Shown here piece after piece: positions 17,365 to 27,623 of a stretch of 64,000 nucleotides of DNA. The notes beneath the pieces were generated by a model. That model saw only the letters and a program-made list of their open reading frames with translations. It had not been told where the DNA came from and did no database searches. The position numbers and the translations under genes are program-made. The stretch spans positions 186,001 to 250,000 of the forward strand of contig NC_009714.1 of the NCBI RefSeq assembly GCF_000017585.1, written 5' to 3'. Origin of the DNA: Campylobacter hominis ATCC BAA-381 (GTDB taxonomy: Bacteria > Campylobacterota > Campylobacteria > Campylobacterales > Campylobacteraceae). The stretch's first letter is position 1. Every line of letters starts with the position of its first letter.

Positions 17365-19110
17365 ATGAAAAAGAGCCTGATTTTGCTGAATTTATTTTTT
17401 ATACAAGCTTTTTCTTTAGATATAAATATCACAGCAAAAGATTTTATAAATTCGCCTACCACTTATATTTCAGCGCAATGTTATACAAAAACTACTGACG
17501 AGAAAAATCCAAAAATCGTTTCAAATCCTTGCTATTCTTGTCACACTCAAAACAAAGAGCCGAATTTTACTTATGAAGATTATAAGTTGCAGGAAAGTTA
17601 TGATTTTCCTGCCGCCGCAAGAAGAAATCCTTTCAAAAATCTTTTTATTGACAGAAGCGAAAAGATTGCAAAAATAAGCGATGATGAAATTTTAAGTTAT
17701 ATCAGAAAAGATAATTATAAAGATGAAAACGGTGAGATAATTTTGGAGAAAAAGCTTAAAAATTTAGATCCGAAATGGGATTATAATAAAAACGGAATTT
17801 GGGATGGATATATTCCTGATTGCGAATACAACTTTGATGAAGACGGATTTGATGTAGGCAAAGACGGTGAAATGACAGGTTGGAGAGCATTTTCGTATTA
17901 TCCGTTTTTAGGAACGTTTTGGCCTACAAACGGCAGCACAGATGATACTTTAATAAGACTTCCTGAAATTTTTCAGTTTGACGAAAACGGCAAAATTGAT
18001 AGAGAAATTTATAAATTGAATTTATCGATTGTTGAAAGTCTGATTAAACAAAAAAGTCTTAAAATAGATCCGGTTGATGAGAGCAAATTCGGCGTAGATT
18101 TAAATCAAAACGGTAAATTTGACGTAGCTGATGAGATAAAATTTAAATGGGAAAAGCCGAAATTAGATACAAAAAGCGGAAAATTAAGCGGTTTTTCTAT
18201 GAGTTATGTAGGACTTGCCAAAAATTTGCAAATAAAAAATAAAGTTCAAATAGCTCCTGGTCTTTATCCGCTTGGAACTGAATTTTTACATTCCGTAAGA
18301 TATATCGACATAAACGGCGAAAAAATCACACCGTCAAAAAGAATGAAAGAGTTAAGATACGGCGTGAAAAAGTATTGGCAAAGTTATGGCGAACTTTTGG
18401 ATACCGGTGCAAAAGCGATAAAAGAAAAACGTGATTTTCCTGATAGAATAGAAAAATTTATAGGAAATGTGGAAACAGGATTAAACAATAATCGCGGTTG
18501 GTTTTTTCAAGGTTTTATAGAAGATAAAAAGGGCGATTTACGTCCTCAAAATTATGAAGAGAGCGTATTTTGCATGGGATGTCATTCAAATATCGGCGCT
18601 CTTACGGATTCTACTTTTGTGTTTGCACGAAAATTTGAAAAAGGAGCTTATAAAAATGGCTGGTATCATGGCAGCAAGCGAGGTTTTGAAGGAATAAAAG
18701 ATTTTATTTTGCCAAACGGCAAAGGTGAGTATGCATTGTATTTATATTTAAATAATACAGGAGATGAATTTCGATCAAATGATGAAATTATGCAAAAATT
18801 TTTTGTTTCAAATTGGCGTGAAAACAAAGATATGATAAAAAAAGAGTATGAATTAAATCAAAAAGGCGGAAATAATATTTTTGTTACAGAAAGCCTGAAA
18901 TTTAAAAATAAAGCGATAAATATCCTTAAAAACGATATCAGCTATTTAATAATGCCAAGTCCTAAGCGCGCGATGAGGTTGAATAAAACTTATAAAACGA
19001 TTGTAGATGAGCAGAGCTTTGTATTCGGAAGAGATGGCGGAGTGTTTGAAAACGTGCATAAAAGCGTAAAAGAGGGGCAAAAAACAGGAATTAAAGCCAT
19101 TAAATTTTGA
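17365..19110 (+). CDS. Exported di-haem c-type cytochrome-like protein with EF-hand-like loops
   Basis: The 581-residue protein begins with a short Sec signal (LILLNLFFIQAFS). Two haem-c sites are visible: CYSCH near residue 53 and CMGCH near residue 402. Between them are several Asp/Asn-rich loops of calcium-binding type (DYNKNGIWDGYIPD, YNFDEDGFDVGKDGEM, DLNQNGKFDVADE). I do not recognise a named family. It follows phoX by 66 bases and may be cotranscribed. A periplasmic electron-transfer or oxidoreductase role is inferred. It has a good ribosome site (AAAGGAAA). Confidence 0.75.
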   Translation: MKKSLILLNLFFIQAFSLDINITAKDFINSPTTYISAQCYTKTTDEKNPKIVSNPCYSCHTQNKEPNFTYEDYKLQESYDFPAAARRNPFKNLFIDRSEKIAKISDDEILSYIRKDNYKDENGEIILEKKLKNLDPKWDYNKNGIWDGYIPDCEYNFDEDGFDVGKDGEMTGWRAFSYYPFLGTFWPTNGSTDDTLIRLPEIFQFDENGKIDREIYKLNLSIVESLIKQKSLKIDPVDESKFGVDLNQNGKFDVADEIKFKWEKPKLDTKSGKLSGFSMSYVGLAKNLQIKNKVQIAPGLYPLGTEFLHSVRYIDINGEKITPSKRMKELRYGVKKYWQSYGELLDTGAKAIKEKRDFPDRIEKFIGNVETGLNNNRGWFFQGFIEDKKGDLRPQNYEESVFCMGCHSNIGALTDSTFVFARKFEKGAYKNGWYHGSKRGFEGIKDFILPNGKGEYALYLYLNNTGDEFRSNDEIMQKFFVSNWRENKDMIKKEYELNQKGGNNIFVTESLKFKNKAINILKNDISYLIMPSPKRAMRLNKTYKTIVDEQSFVFGRDGGVFENVHKSVKEGQKTGIKAIKF

Positions 19111-19162
19111 TTTTGCATGCAATTTTTTACAAAGCAAATTTCTGCAAGAAAAAAAAATTAAA

Positions 19163-20696
19163 TTATTCTTGTGAAAACATATCTAAATTTTTATTATAAG
19201 CGGGACTTTTTACATCAAAAAAGCCTAAAATCGTATGAAACAGATTGTCGTGCGAAAATTTTTCGTTTTTAAAAGCGGCGAATTTTTTGCTTGTATTCGT
19301 GTCGTTAAACCAAAAAAGCGCAGGAACTTTCTTTTGAAAATCAGGAGCAATAATATAAGGCATAGAATGCAAATAAAGTCCGTTTTCACCAAGGCTTTCT
19401 CCGTGATCGCTCACAAAAAGAAAAAATATTTTTTTATTTTTATTAAAAGTTTTCAGATATTCAATCATGTCATTTTGAAGCTCATCTTCATATAAAATCG
19501 AGTTATCGTAAGTATTTGCTATCTGTTCGCTTGTGCAATCGTTTAGCTCGGCCGTATCGCAAGTAGGCTTAAATTTAGCGTTTTCATAATCTTTAAAATA
19601 TGTAGGTCCGTGACTTCCTTGAATATGTAAAAATATCGCAGTCGGTGCATCTTTAAGTTTTATTTGTTTTGCGTATTTAAAAATCGCTCTATCCATTTTT
19701 TGGGCTTTAAAATTTACCGTGTGATTTTCATCCAAATCATCGCAAATTCCTTTGCAGCCGCCACTGTTATTATCAAGCCAATAAATTTCCACGCCCGCTT
19801 CCAGTAAAATTTGCACCAAATTTTCTCTATATTTTGCTTCTTCACTGCTGAAATTTTCGCGAGTTAAATCGCTGAACATGCAAGGAAGAGAAGTCGCCGT
19901 GTTCGTGCCGCATGAATAAAAATTATTAAAACTGACCAAATCTTTATTGTTTTTTTGTGTAAAAATTTGTATCGTTTACAGTGTAGCCGTTTAATGAATA
20001 GTTGGCGCTTCTTTGTGTTTCGCCTACTACAAAGATAAGAAGCGAGTTTTGGTTGTTATCTTTTAGACTGTCTTTTCCCAAATCTATAAATTGGCGCGGC
20101 GCGGTAAATGATTTTTTTGTAAATTTTACAGCGGAATAAATCGGATAAAACGGTAATGTATAAAAGCGTAAAGTTTTATTTTCGCGAAAAAAAGGAATAA
20201 ATGTTTTGCCGAATATCGCGTAATTTACGCCTATTATTAAAAGTGAAACGATTATCAAAACGGCTCTGATTTTTAGTTCTTTTGTAAATGAAAAATATGA
20301 AATTTTGCTTTTTAAAATAAAAAAAATCGGCACAATTACAAGCACAAACATCCAGATGAAAAATTTGGCGCTTAATAAATTTTTAACTTCCGTTGCGTCG
20401 GTTTGGATTATATTTTTTATCATTTCGCTGTCAATTATAGAGCCGTAATTATACATAAAATATCCGCAAATACCGCAAATTACGGTAACCGATACAGCAA
20501 TAATTTTAGATAGAAATTTTACAAACAAAAGCGATACGGCTATAACGCTGATAAAAAAGCCCGTTAAAATTAGCGGTATAATATAAAATTTTTCATTATT
20601 TTGAAAAATAGTGTAAATTTTATAAAAAAATATAAAATTTACTGCTGAAAGATAAAATGTAAAAAGTAGCATAAATTTTAAAGATGATATTTTCAT
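19163..20696 (-). pseudogene. Phosphoethanolamine transferase (EptA/EptC type), split by an A7 frameshift
   Basis: The N-terminal piece (20696-19944) has about five membrane helices and ends with IFVVGETQRSANYSLNGY. The C-terminal piece (to 19163) begins NNFYSCGTNTATSLPCMFSD, the segment with the catalytic Thr, and continues to VSDHGESLGENG, the metal site. In intact family members these are one ~510-residue inner-membrane enzyme that adds phosphoethanolamine to lipid A or the flagellar rod. On the minus strand there are seven A (19950-19956 as T); six would fuse the frames as KNNKDLVSFNNF. It could be a pseudogene, a phase-variable gene, a slippage-expressed gene or a sequence error. The start has AAGG 6-7 bases upstream. 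Confidence 0.85.
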
Positions 20697-21120
20697 TATT
20701 AACCTTTTTTAAAGTTTAATAATAAAGTATAATACGATTTGATAAATACTTGGCAATCATAAATGCCGATACAACGGGATTTTAACCCATAAAGCATTTA
20801 AATTTCATAAATTTTATATTGCAATGTAAAATTTTTACATTTATTTTAAAATAAAATATGAGAACAATTTTTTAAAATGCTAAAAAATATATTATTTTTT
20901 GAAATTATTCTAATTAATGTTTTTTAAAGTGTGTTTTTACATACGAATTAAACGAAATTATTTAATATCACTATTTATAAGTTGTAGTATTTGGTTTTTT
21001 AGATAATACAAAAAAAATAACGACTTTTTTAAAAATTTAAATTTTATTAACACAGGCGAGATTTGTTTTAAATTGTCAACAATAAATTTTTTCTTAAGTT
21101 AAAATTTGATTTAAAAATAT
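20697..21120. other. AT-rich intergenic region with no gene seen
   Basis: This stretch lies upstream of the leftward eptA-like gene and behind the accA terminator. A -10-like TATTAT on the minus strand near 20725-20735 could serve the eptA-like gene. No open reading frame with a ribosome site and no family resemblance was found on either strand. Confidence 0.5.
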
Positions 21121-21159
21121 GAATTATAAAATTTTAATTTTATTAAAATTTTATAATTC
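21121..21159 (-). terminator. Long perfect hairpin at the accA stop codon
   Basis: GAATTATAAAATTTTAAT (21121-21138) and its exact complement (21142-21159) form an 18-bp stem with a TTT loop. It overlaps the accA stop codon at 21151-21153. Its position marks the end of the fab operon transcript; the stem is all but G/C-free. Confidence 0.7.
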
Positions 21160-22089
21160 TTCAAAAACACCTGTATTTAAAATTTTTTCTTTTCTTTTGC
21201 GTAAAATTTCATCAAGCGGAATTTTTTCCAATTCATTTAATTTTTCGATAATATAATTTCCAACAGCTTTCGCTGCAGCGTCTTTATCTCTGTGGGCACC
21301 CATTTTAGGCTCTTTTATAACGTCGTCAATTAAATTTAATTCTTTTAATTCTTCTGCTGTAATTTTTAGTGCTTTTGTTGCGGCTTCGCTTTTGTCAGGA
21401 TCTTTCCAAAGTATAGCAGCACAACCTTCAGGCGAAATTACTGAAAATATGGAATTTGAAAGCATTGCAAGTTTGTCCGCTACACCGATAGCAAGCGCAC
21501 CACCGCTTCCGCCTTCACCAATCACTATTGCAATTGTTGGAGTTTTAATATCGCTGAATTCAAAAAGATTTCTTGCTATAGCTTCACTTTGTCCGCGTTC
21601 TTCAGCCCCTATTCCAGGATATGCTCCAGGGGTATCTATAAAAAATATAATAGGAATAGAAAATTTTTCAGCTAGTTTTGCAACTCTTAAAGCTTTTCGA
21701 TAACCTTCAGGATGAGGCATACCAAAATTTCGTTTTAATTTATATTTTGTTCCTCTACCTTTTTGTTCAGCTATAACGACTATTTTTTTATCGGCTATAT
21801 ATCCTAAAAAACATACAATTGACGGATCATCTCGAAAAACTCGATCCCCATGAATTTCATAATAATTTTTCAGTAACGCTCTAACATAATCAAGAGAGTA
21901 AGGGCGATCGGGATGACGCGCAAGTTGTAAACGTTGAAATTCGCTTAAATTTTTATAGACTTTGTTTATCTCTTTTTCAAGATTTTTTTTCAAGATTTCT
22001 ACGGCGCTATCATCTCCTCGAATTTTAGCGCTTGAAATATCGTCGTCAATTTGTTTAATTGATTTTTCAAAATCCAAATAATTTGCCAT
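21151..22089 (-). CDS. accA: Acetyl-CoA carboxylase carboxyltransferase subunit alpha
   Basis: The 312 residues match AccA. It forms the carboxyltransferase with AccD and transfers CO2 from biotin carrier to acetyl-CoA, the first step of fatty-acid synthesis. Motifs include [32 protein letters not shown] and [12 protein letters not shown], which line the CoA pocket. It is the last gene of fabG-acpP-fabF-accA and starts 2 bases after the fabF stop. Confidence 0.97.
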   Translation of the reverse strand: MANYLDFEKSIKQIDDDISSAKIRGDDSAVEILKKNLEKEINKVYKNLSEFQRLQLARHPDRPYSLDYVRALLKNYYEIHGDRVFRDDPSIVCFLGYIADKKIVVIAEQKGRGTKYKLKRNFGMPHPEGYRKALRVAKLAEKFSIPIIFFIDTPGAYPGIGAEERGQSEAIARNLFEFSDIKTPTIAIVIGEGGSGGALAIGVADKLAMLSNSIFSVISPEGCAAILWKDPDKSEAATKALKITAEELKELNLIDDVIKEPKMGAHRDKDAAAKAVGNYIIEKLNELEKIPLDEILRKRKEKILNTGVFEEL

Positions 22090-22090
22090 T

Positions 22091-23305
22091 TTATTTCACT
22101 TTTTTGAAAATAATAGAGCCGTTTGTTCCGCCAAAACCGAAAGAATTACTCATAACATAATTTATTTCGCTTTTTCTTGCAACATTTGGAATATAATCCA
22201 AATCACACTCTTCATCTTTTACAAATTGATTTATAGTTGGAGGCAAAATTCCTTTTTGCATAGACATAAGACAAATAACAGCTTCTATTGCACCGGCTGC
22301 ACCAAGGCAATGTCCGGTTTGTCCTTTTGTTGAGCTGACAGGTGGAACATTGTCCGCAAAAAGCATTTTTAATGCACCGGTTTCATTTTTATCGTTTGCC
22401 GGTGTAGAAGTTCCATGCGCATTTATATAGTCTATTTTTGGTTTTCCTGCCATTTCATAAGCTTTTTTCATCGCTCTATATGGTCCATCCATAGACGGTG
22501 ATGTAATATGATAAGCGTCTCCACTTTCTCCGAAACCGGCTATTTCGCCATAAATTTTAGCTCCTCTTGCAACTGCGTCTTCGTAAGTTTCCAAAACCAA
22601 AGCCGCGCTGCCTTCACCCATTACAAAACCATCTCTTTCGCCGTCAAACGGTCTTGAAGCATGAAGCGGATCATCATTTCTTGTAGAAAGCGCTCTCATA
22701 GAAGCAAATCCTGAAATGCCAATAGGACAGATAGTTGATTCCGCACCTACTACAAGCATTTTAGAACTTTCGCCCACCATTATGCATTTTGCAGCTTCGC
22801 AAATTGCATGAGTAGAAGCCGCACAGGCTGTTACACTGGCTAAATTCGGACCTTTAAGACCAAATTTTATAGAAATTACTCCGCCAAGCATATTTACAAG
22901 AGCTGAAGGAATAAAAAAAGGCGAAACTCTTCTTGGACCTTTTTCTTTGCAAGCAAGAGAATTTGTTTCGATATTCGGCAACCCGCCAATGCCGGCAGCA
23001 GAAACCACACCAAATTCATCTTCATTAAATTCACTGAAATTTGCATCTCGCATCGCATCTATTGTAGCTTTCAGGCCGAGTTGGATAAATCTATCCATTT
23101 TTTTAATTTCTTTTCCGTCATCAACGACATCAGCGGGATTAAATCCTTCAATTTCGCCTGCAATTTTTACGGAAAAATCGGTCGTATCAAAATAAGAAAT
23201 CTTTTTTATACCGGTTTTTCCGGCACAAATATTCTCAAAACTAGACTCTTTGTCAAGCCCCAAAGAAGTAATCATTCCCATACCGGTAATTACGATGCGT
23301 TTCAA
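22091..23305 (-). CDS. fabF: 3-oxoacyl-[acyl-carrier-protein] synthase II
   Basis: The 404-residue condensing enzyme extends acyl-ACP with malonyl-ACP. The Cys-His-His triad is seen: Cys161 in [11 protein letters not shown], His in [12 protein letters not shown], and His in [15 protein letters not shown]. The C-terminal [15 protein letters not shown] is the usual end. It lies 9 bases after acpP, its carrier partner. Confidence 0.98.
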   Translation of the reverse strand: MKRIVITGMGMITSLGLDKESSFENICAGKTGIKKISYFDTTDFSVKIAGEIEGFNPADVVDDGKEIKKMDRFIQLGLKATIDAMRDANFSEFNEDEFGVVSAAGIGGLPNIETNSLACKEKGPRRVSPFFIPSALVNMLGGVISIKFGLKGPNLASVTACAASTHAICEAAKCIMVGESSKMLVVGAESTICPIGISGFASMRALSTRNDDPLHASRPFDGERDGFVMGEGSAALVLETYEDAVARGAKIYGEIAGFGESGDAYHITSPSMDGPYRAMKKAYEMAGKPKIDYINAHGTSTPANDKNETGALKMLFADNVPPVSSTKGQTGHCLGAAGAIEAVICLMSMQKGILPPTINQFVKDEECDLDYIPNVARKSEINYVMSNSFGFGGTNGSIIFKKVK

Positions 23306-23314
23306 AATTTATCC

Positions 23315-23554
23315 TTATTTATTTTTATTCAAATTTTCAATATAAGTTACGACATCTTTAATACTAATTAATTTTTCAGCCTCGCTATCTGGAATTTCTA
23401 TACCGAATTTTTCTTCCAAAGCCATTACAAGCTCAACTACGTCAAGAGAATCCGCACCAAGATCTTCAATGATTTTAGAATCAATTTTCACAGCATCAGG
23501 CGCTACACTTAGTTGCTCTACAACTACATCTCTTACTTCTTCAAAAACTTCCAT
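23315..23554 (-). CDS. acpP: Acyl carrier protein
   Basis: This 79-residue acidic four-helix protein has the phosphopantetheine serine in [18 protein letters not shown] (Ser36). It carries growing fatty acyl chains between the Fab enzymes. The ATG has a strong AAGGAG site. It lies between fabG and fabF, the usual arrangement. Confidence 0.99.
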   Translation of the reverse strand: MEVFEEVRDVVVEQLSVAPDAVKIDSKIIEDLGADSLDVVELVMALEEKFGIEIPDSEAEKLISIKDVVTYIENLNKNK

Positions 23555-23606
23555 TTTTTTCTCCTTTAAAAAAATCTTTTAATTTTACAATATTTAATCT
23601 TAAAAT

Positions 23607-24350
23607 TTACATATAAAGTCCGCCGTTAATCTTTAAAACCTCGCCTGTAATATAACTTGCGTAATCGCTTAACAAAAATGCTACGCCGTTTGCGACATCA
23701 TTTGGAGTACCGAATTTTTTAAGCGGGATATTGGCTTCATAAGTTTTTTTAATTTCATCGTTTAAAATTTCAGTCATTTTTGTTTCTATGAAACCGGGTG
23801 TAACGCAGTTAAATCTTACATTTCTGCTAGCCGCTTCTTTTGCAAAGCTTTTACTCATAGCTATCATTCCGCCTTTACTTGCCGCATAATTTACTTGACC
23901 GGCATTTCCGGTTTCGCCGACAATTGAAGCTATATTCACAACTGCACCGAATCTTTTTTTACTCATTGCTTTTAAAGCTTCTCTGCAACCTATAAAAGCC
24001 GATGTAAGATTTGCATTTATTACGGATGTGAAGTCCTCGGTTTTCATGCGAAGAGCCAATTTATCATTTGTTATTCCTGCATTATTTACCAAATAGCTAA
24101 GTTCTCCGTCGGTTTGCACGATGAGATTTATCGCTTCAATAAATTCCGTTTCATTTGTAGCGTCAAATTTTATTACAGCGGCATTTCCACCGTTTTTTTC
24201 TATTTCATCCTTTAGAGCGTCCGCAACTTCAGGTTTTGAGCGATAATTTATCCATACTTTCAATCCGAAATTTGCAAGTGTTTTACAAATTTCAGCTCCG
24301 ATTCCGCGACTTCCGCCTGTAACCAAAACATTATTTCCGCTAAATTTCAT
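23607..24350 (-). CDS. fabG: 3-oxoacyl-[acyl-carrier-protein] reductase
   Basis: A 247-residue short-chain dehydrogenase. The NADPH motif TGGSRGIG is at the N-terminus, NNAGIT follows, and the catalytic Tyr-x3-Lys is in NYAASKGG. It reduces 3-ketoacyl-ACP to 3-hydroxyacyl-ACP. It is the first gene of the leftward fatty-acid operon and divergent from the flavodiiron gene. Confidence 0.97.
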   Translation of the reverse strand: MKFSGNNVLVTGGSRGIGAEICKTLANFGLKVWINYRSKPEVADALKDEIEKNGGNAAVIKFDATNETEFIEAINLIVQTDGELSYLVNNAGITNDKLALRMKTEDFTSVINANLTSAFIGCREALKAMSKKRFGAVVNIASIVGETGNAGQVNYAASKGGMIAMSKSFAKEAASRNVRFNCVTPGFIETKMTEILNDEIKKTYEANIPLKKFGTPNDVANGVAFLLSDYASYITGEVLKINGGLYM

Positions 24351-24465
24351 AATTATCCTTTTTAAAATTTTGAAAATCTATTTTACAAAAAAATTGTAAA
24401 TTTTGAAAAATAATTATTTTTTTGTAAAATTTCGATAAAATTTTACAAAAAAAAGGATGCGAAAA

Positions 24466-25671
24466 ATGGAATTTTCTACAATAGAAATTCAAAAAAATTT
24501 ATTTTATGTCGGTGTAAATGATCGCCATACCGGTCTTTTTGAAAATATGTGGCCGCTTGAAAACGGAATCAGTTATAACTCTTATTTATTAAAAGGCGAA
24601 AAAAATATTTTAATAGATCCTGTTCATGCGAGCTGTTTTGAACTGTATCTTAGTAAAATTCGCTCAGTCATCGGACAGGATGGAACGATTGATTATCTTA
24701 TTATAAATCATATGGAACCTGATCATTCAAGTTCAATCAGTCTTCTTTTAAATGTATTTCCAAAAATGAAACTTGTAGGAAATTCCAAAACCGCCGAGTT
24801 TATAAAAGGGTTTTATAAACTTGATATAAGCGAGAATTTTATAGAAGTAGGCGAAGGCGAAACACACAAATTCGGAAATTTTGCATTAACTTTTTATAAA
24901 ACGCCGATGGCTCATTGGCCTGAATCCATGGTAACTTATTATAAAGAGAGCAAAACACTTTTTTCGCAAGATCTTTACGGCGGATTCGGCACGATCGACG
25001 GTGGAATTTTTGATGACGAGATTGATTATACGGCGCGAGAATTTGAAAGGGCAAGATATTTTACAAATGTAGTCGGAAAATTTGCCTCTCAAATTTTACG
25101 TGCAACTAAAAAACTTGAAAATCTTGAAATTAAAACAATTTGCCCTGTGCATGGTATTGTTTGGCGAAGTAATCCGGAAAAAATAGTAAAATTTTATGAT
25201 GATTTGGCAAATTGTCGCACGAAAAACGGCGTTGTAATCGCCTACGGCACAATGTATGGAAATACTGAAAAAATGGCCGATTATTTAGCAAATACACTTT
25301 CAAAAAATGGCGTAAGAGATGTTCGTCTTTTTGACGTTTCAAAAACTCATGTTTCATATATTTTTACTCATATTTGGCTGAATAAAGGTCTGTTTTTAGG
25401 AAGCGCATCTTATAATAATGCTCTGTTTCCTGTAATGCAGGAGTTAATTTCACTAATTTCCACACACAAAATGAAAAATCATATTTTGGGAATTTTTGGA
25501 ACTTACGCATGGAGCGGCGGTGGAGTTAAAAATCTATTGGAATTTGCGAAAAACAACACCGAGTTCGATTTTATAGATATGCCTGTTGAAGCGCACTGTT
25601 CACCAAGTTATGATGATTTGCAACATTGCAAAACATTAGCCGAAGAGATGGCGAAACGCGTTTTGGCATAA
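24466..25671 (+). CDS. Flavodiiron protein (FprA-type O2/NO reductase)
   Basis: The N-terminal metallo-beta-lactamase-like domain carries the diiron ligands: NHMEPDHSSS (HxExDH), the His in MAHWPESM, the Asp in FSQDLYGGF and the His in CPVHGIVWR. The C-terminal flavodoxin domain, from about residue 250, has the FMN loop YGTMYGNTEKMA. The ~401-residue protein reduces O2 to water or NO to N2O in the cytoplasm, protecting a microaerophile. Two ATGs are in frame; the one at 24466 has AAAGGA at good spacing, whereas that at 24457 overlaps the ribosome site. Confidence 0.93.
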   Translation: MEFSTIEIQKNLFYVGVNDRHTGLFENMWPLENGISYNSYLLKGEKNILIDPVHASCFELYLSKIRSVIGQDGTIDYLIINHMEPDHSSSISLLLNVFPKMKLVGNSKTAEFIKGFYKLDISENFIEVGEGETHKFGNFALTFYKTPMAHWPESMVTYYKESKTLFSQDLYGGFGTIDGGIFDDEIDYTAREFERARYFTNVVGKFASQILRATKKLENLEIKTICPVHGIVWRSNPEKIVKFYDDLANCRTKNGVVIAYGTMYGNTEKMADYLANTLSKNGVRDVRLFDVSKTHVSYIFTHIWLNKGLFLGSASYNNALFPVMQELISLISTHKMKNHILGIFGTYAWSGGGVKNLLEFAKNNTEFDFIDMPVEAHCSPSYDDLQHCKTLAEEMAKRVLA

Positions 25672-25767
25672 TTTTAAAATTTTTTAAAAAGATTTTACAT
25701 TATTTCAAAAATTTTATATTTAAAAATAAAATTTGAGATTTAAGCAAAAATTTTATATAATTTTATC

Positions 25768-25940
25768 TGCCTGGGTGAAGCGACAGCGTTTTTATGAGGG
25801 TCCAACATTTAAGTATAGGCGGTGATGTGAGATTTTTGTGCGACGTGGCCGAGTTATTGGTTGCGACCTGATAAAATTTCCTAACTGCAAGATTGGCTTT
25901 TTCGGGCCGATTCTTTTTACGCACCGCTCACTTGGGTTTT
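25768..25940 (+). ncRNA. ssrS: 6S RNA (epsilonproteobacterial form, upstream of purD)
   Basis: A ~173-nt gene-free stretch is clearly more G+C-rich than its surroundings and folds end to end. The 5' CCTGGGTGAAGCG pairs with the 3' CGCTCACTTGGG; an internal GTGGCC/GGTTGC hairpin caps the middle, and ATTGGC/GCCGAT forms a side hairpin near the 3' half. A -10-like TATAAT (25755-25760) precedes it. 6S RNA is a long, bulged hairpin that binds sigma-70 RNA polymerase. A conserved structured RNA upstream of purD in epsilonproteobacteria is known and, as I recall, has been linked to 6S. The 3' end abuts the purD ribosome site AAGGAG, so processing from a common transcript is possible. Confidence 0.75.
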
Positions 25941-25951
25941 AAGGAGTAAAA

Positions 25952-27205
25952 TTGAAAATTTTAATAGTAGGAAGCGGTGGTAGAGAATTTGCTATAGCTC
26001 GCAGAATTTCACAAGATAGCGGTGTAGAGCGTATTTATTTTGCTCCTGGAAACGGTGCAACCGGTCAAATCGGTGAAAATATTGATATAAAAGATTTCGA
26101 TGAACTTGCAAATTTCGCTAAAAAAAATAGTATAGATTTAACAATTGTAGGACCTGAAGCACCGCTTACAGACGGAATTGTAGATGTATTTAAATCTAAA
26201 AATTTGCGAATTTTCGGACCTGATAAAAATGCTGCAAAGCTTGAAGGAAGTAAAGTTTTTATGAAAGATTTTTTGCACAGAAATAAAATCAAAACAGCAA
26301 AATATCTAAATAGCAGCGATTTTAATGAAATTTCAAAATTTATAGAAACTCTTGAAACGCCTATTGTAGTAAAAGCTGACGGGCTTTGTGCAGGAAAAGG
26401 CGTTATAATAGCCAAAACAAAAGATGAAGCTAAAAAAGCGGCTATTGAAATGCTTAGTGGAAAAAGTTTTGGAGAGGCCGGTAAAAAAGTCGTTATAGAG
26501 GAATTTTTAGACGGTTTTGAGCTTAGCTTTTTTGCAATTTGTGACGGTAAAAATTTTGTAAGTTTGCCTGTCGCTCAAGATCATAAAAAATTAAATGATG
26601 GCGATGAAGGTCCGAATACAGGCGGAATGGGTGCCTATGCGCCAAGTCCGTTAGCAAACAAAGATTTAATTAAAAAAATAGAAAATGAAATCGTTCGTCC
26701 TACTGTTAATGGTATGGCAAATGAGGGAAATTCGTTTTGCGGTGTGCTTTTTGTAGGACTTATGATTGTTAAAAACGAGCCTTATGTGCTTGAATATAAC
26801 GTGCGTTTCGGCGATCCGGAGTGTGAAGTTTTGATGCCTTTGATAGACGGAAATTTGGCTGAAATTTTGAAAAATGCAAGTGACGGTAAGCTTGAAAAAT
26901 TCAAATTAAAAGATGAATTTGCAGTCGGTGTTGTAATGGCAAGCAAAAACTATCCGTATTCAAAAAGCGAGCCAGAGGGAATAAAAGTCGATAAAATTCC
27001 TGCAAATACTCATATTTGCTATGCCGGTGTCAGCAAAAACGGAGAAAATTTGCAAGCTTCAGGCGGACGTGTTCTTGTTAATGTGGGCGTAGCAAAGACA
27101 ATTAAAGAAGCAAGGGATTTGGCTTACAAACTTTGTGACAATGTTCATTTTAAGGGTGCTAAATTTCGAAAAGATATAGCTTATCAGGCACTAAAAAATG
27201 CTTAA
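25952..27205 (+). CDS. purD: Phosphoribosylamine-glycine ligase
   Basis: The 417-residue GAR synthetase uses ATP to join glycine to phosphoribosylamine in purine synthesis. It is an ATP-grasp enzyme: [15 protein letters not shown] at the start, [15 protein letters not shown] in the ATP lid, [14 protein letters not shown] and [14 protein letters not shown] in the core. The start is TTG with AAGGAG six bases upstream; no in-frame ATG near it is better. It directly follows the 6S-like RNA and overlaps the RDD gene by 8 bases. Confidence 0.97.
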   Translation: MKILIVGSGGREFAIARRISQDSGVERIYFAPGNGATGQIGENIDIKDFDELANFAKKNSIDLTIVGPEAPLTDGIVDVFKSKNLRIFGPDKNAAKLEGSKVFMKDFLHRNKIKTAKYLNSSDFNEISKFIETLETPIVVKADGLCAGKGVIIAKTKDEAKKAAIEMLSGKSFGEAGKKVVIEEFLDGFELSFFAICDGKNFVSLPVAQDHKKLNDGDEGPNTGGMGAYAPSPLANKDLIKKIENEIVRPTVNGMANEGNSFCGVLFVGLMIVKNEPYVLEYNVRFGDPECEVLMPLIDGNLAEILKNASDGKLEKFKLKDEFAVGVVMASKNYPYSKSEPEGIKVDKIPANTHICYAGVSKNGENLQASGGRVLVNVGVAKTIKEARDLAYKLCDNVHFKGAKFRKDIAYQALKNA

Positions 27206-27623
27206 AGAGCAGAATTTTACTATTGCAAGCAATGCGAAACGCATAATTTCATTCGGTATTGACGAATTATTGATGAGCTTTTTATTTTTTGCAATTTACA
27301 GCAAAGAGTTATTCGGCGCTCCAAGCAAAGAAGCAATGATTGCTACGATTTCAGCGCTTAGTTTTCAATATTATTTAATAAAAACGATTTATCACACATT
27401 TTTTATATACAAATTCGGAGCGACTTTAGGCAAATATTTGTGCAAAATTCGTTGTGTATGCGTGGATGGAAATATGAATTTTTCAGCTGCCTTACTTCGT
27501 GCTACGGTTAGAATTTTAAGCGAATTTTTATTTTATATAGGTTTTGTTTGGGCGCTTTTTGATCCATATAAACAAACCTGGCAAGATAAAGTTGCAAAAA
27601 CGCTGGTAGTAAATGTTGAGTAA
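27198..27623 (+). CDS. RDD-family membrane protein
   Basis: This 141-residue inner-membrane protein has three hydrophobic segments and the RDD pattern: the opening [17 protein letters not shown], the central [16 protein letters not shown] and the ending [20 protein letters not shown] proteins include poorly understood transport-like proteins. It overlaps purD and lptD in frame-shifted ends, so it is part of the same operon (as Cj1251 beside purD in C. jejuni). Confidence 0.8.
   Translation: MLKEQNFTIASNAKRIISFGIDELLMSFLFFAIYSKELFGAPSKEAMIATISALSFQYYLIKTIYHTFFIYKFGATLGKYLCKIRCVCVDGNMNFSAALLRATVRILSEFLFYIGFVWALFDPYKQTWQDKVAKTLVVNVE

Noticed and set aside
19163-20696. Two separate genes for the sulfatase-like and membrane parts
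   Set aside because: The family has both in one protein and the junction lies within a conserved motif region joined by one base; the second piece has no ribosome site.
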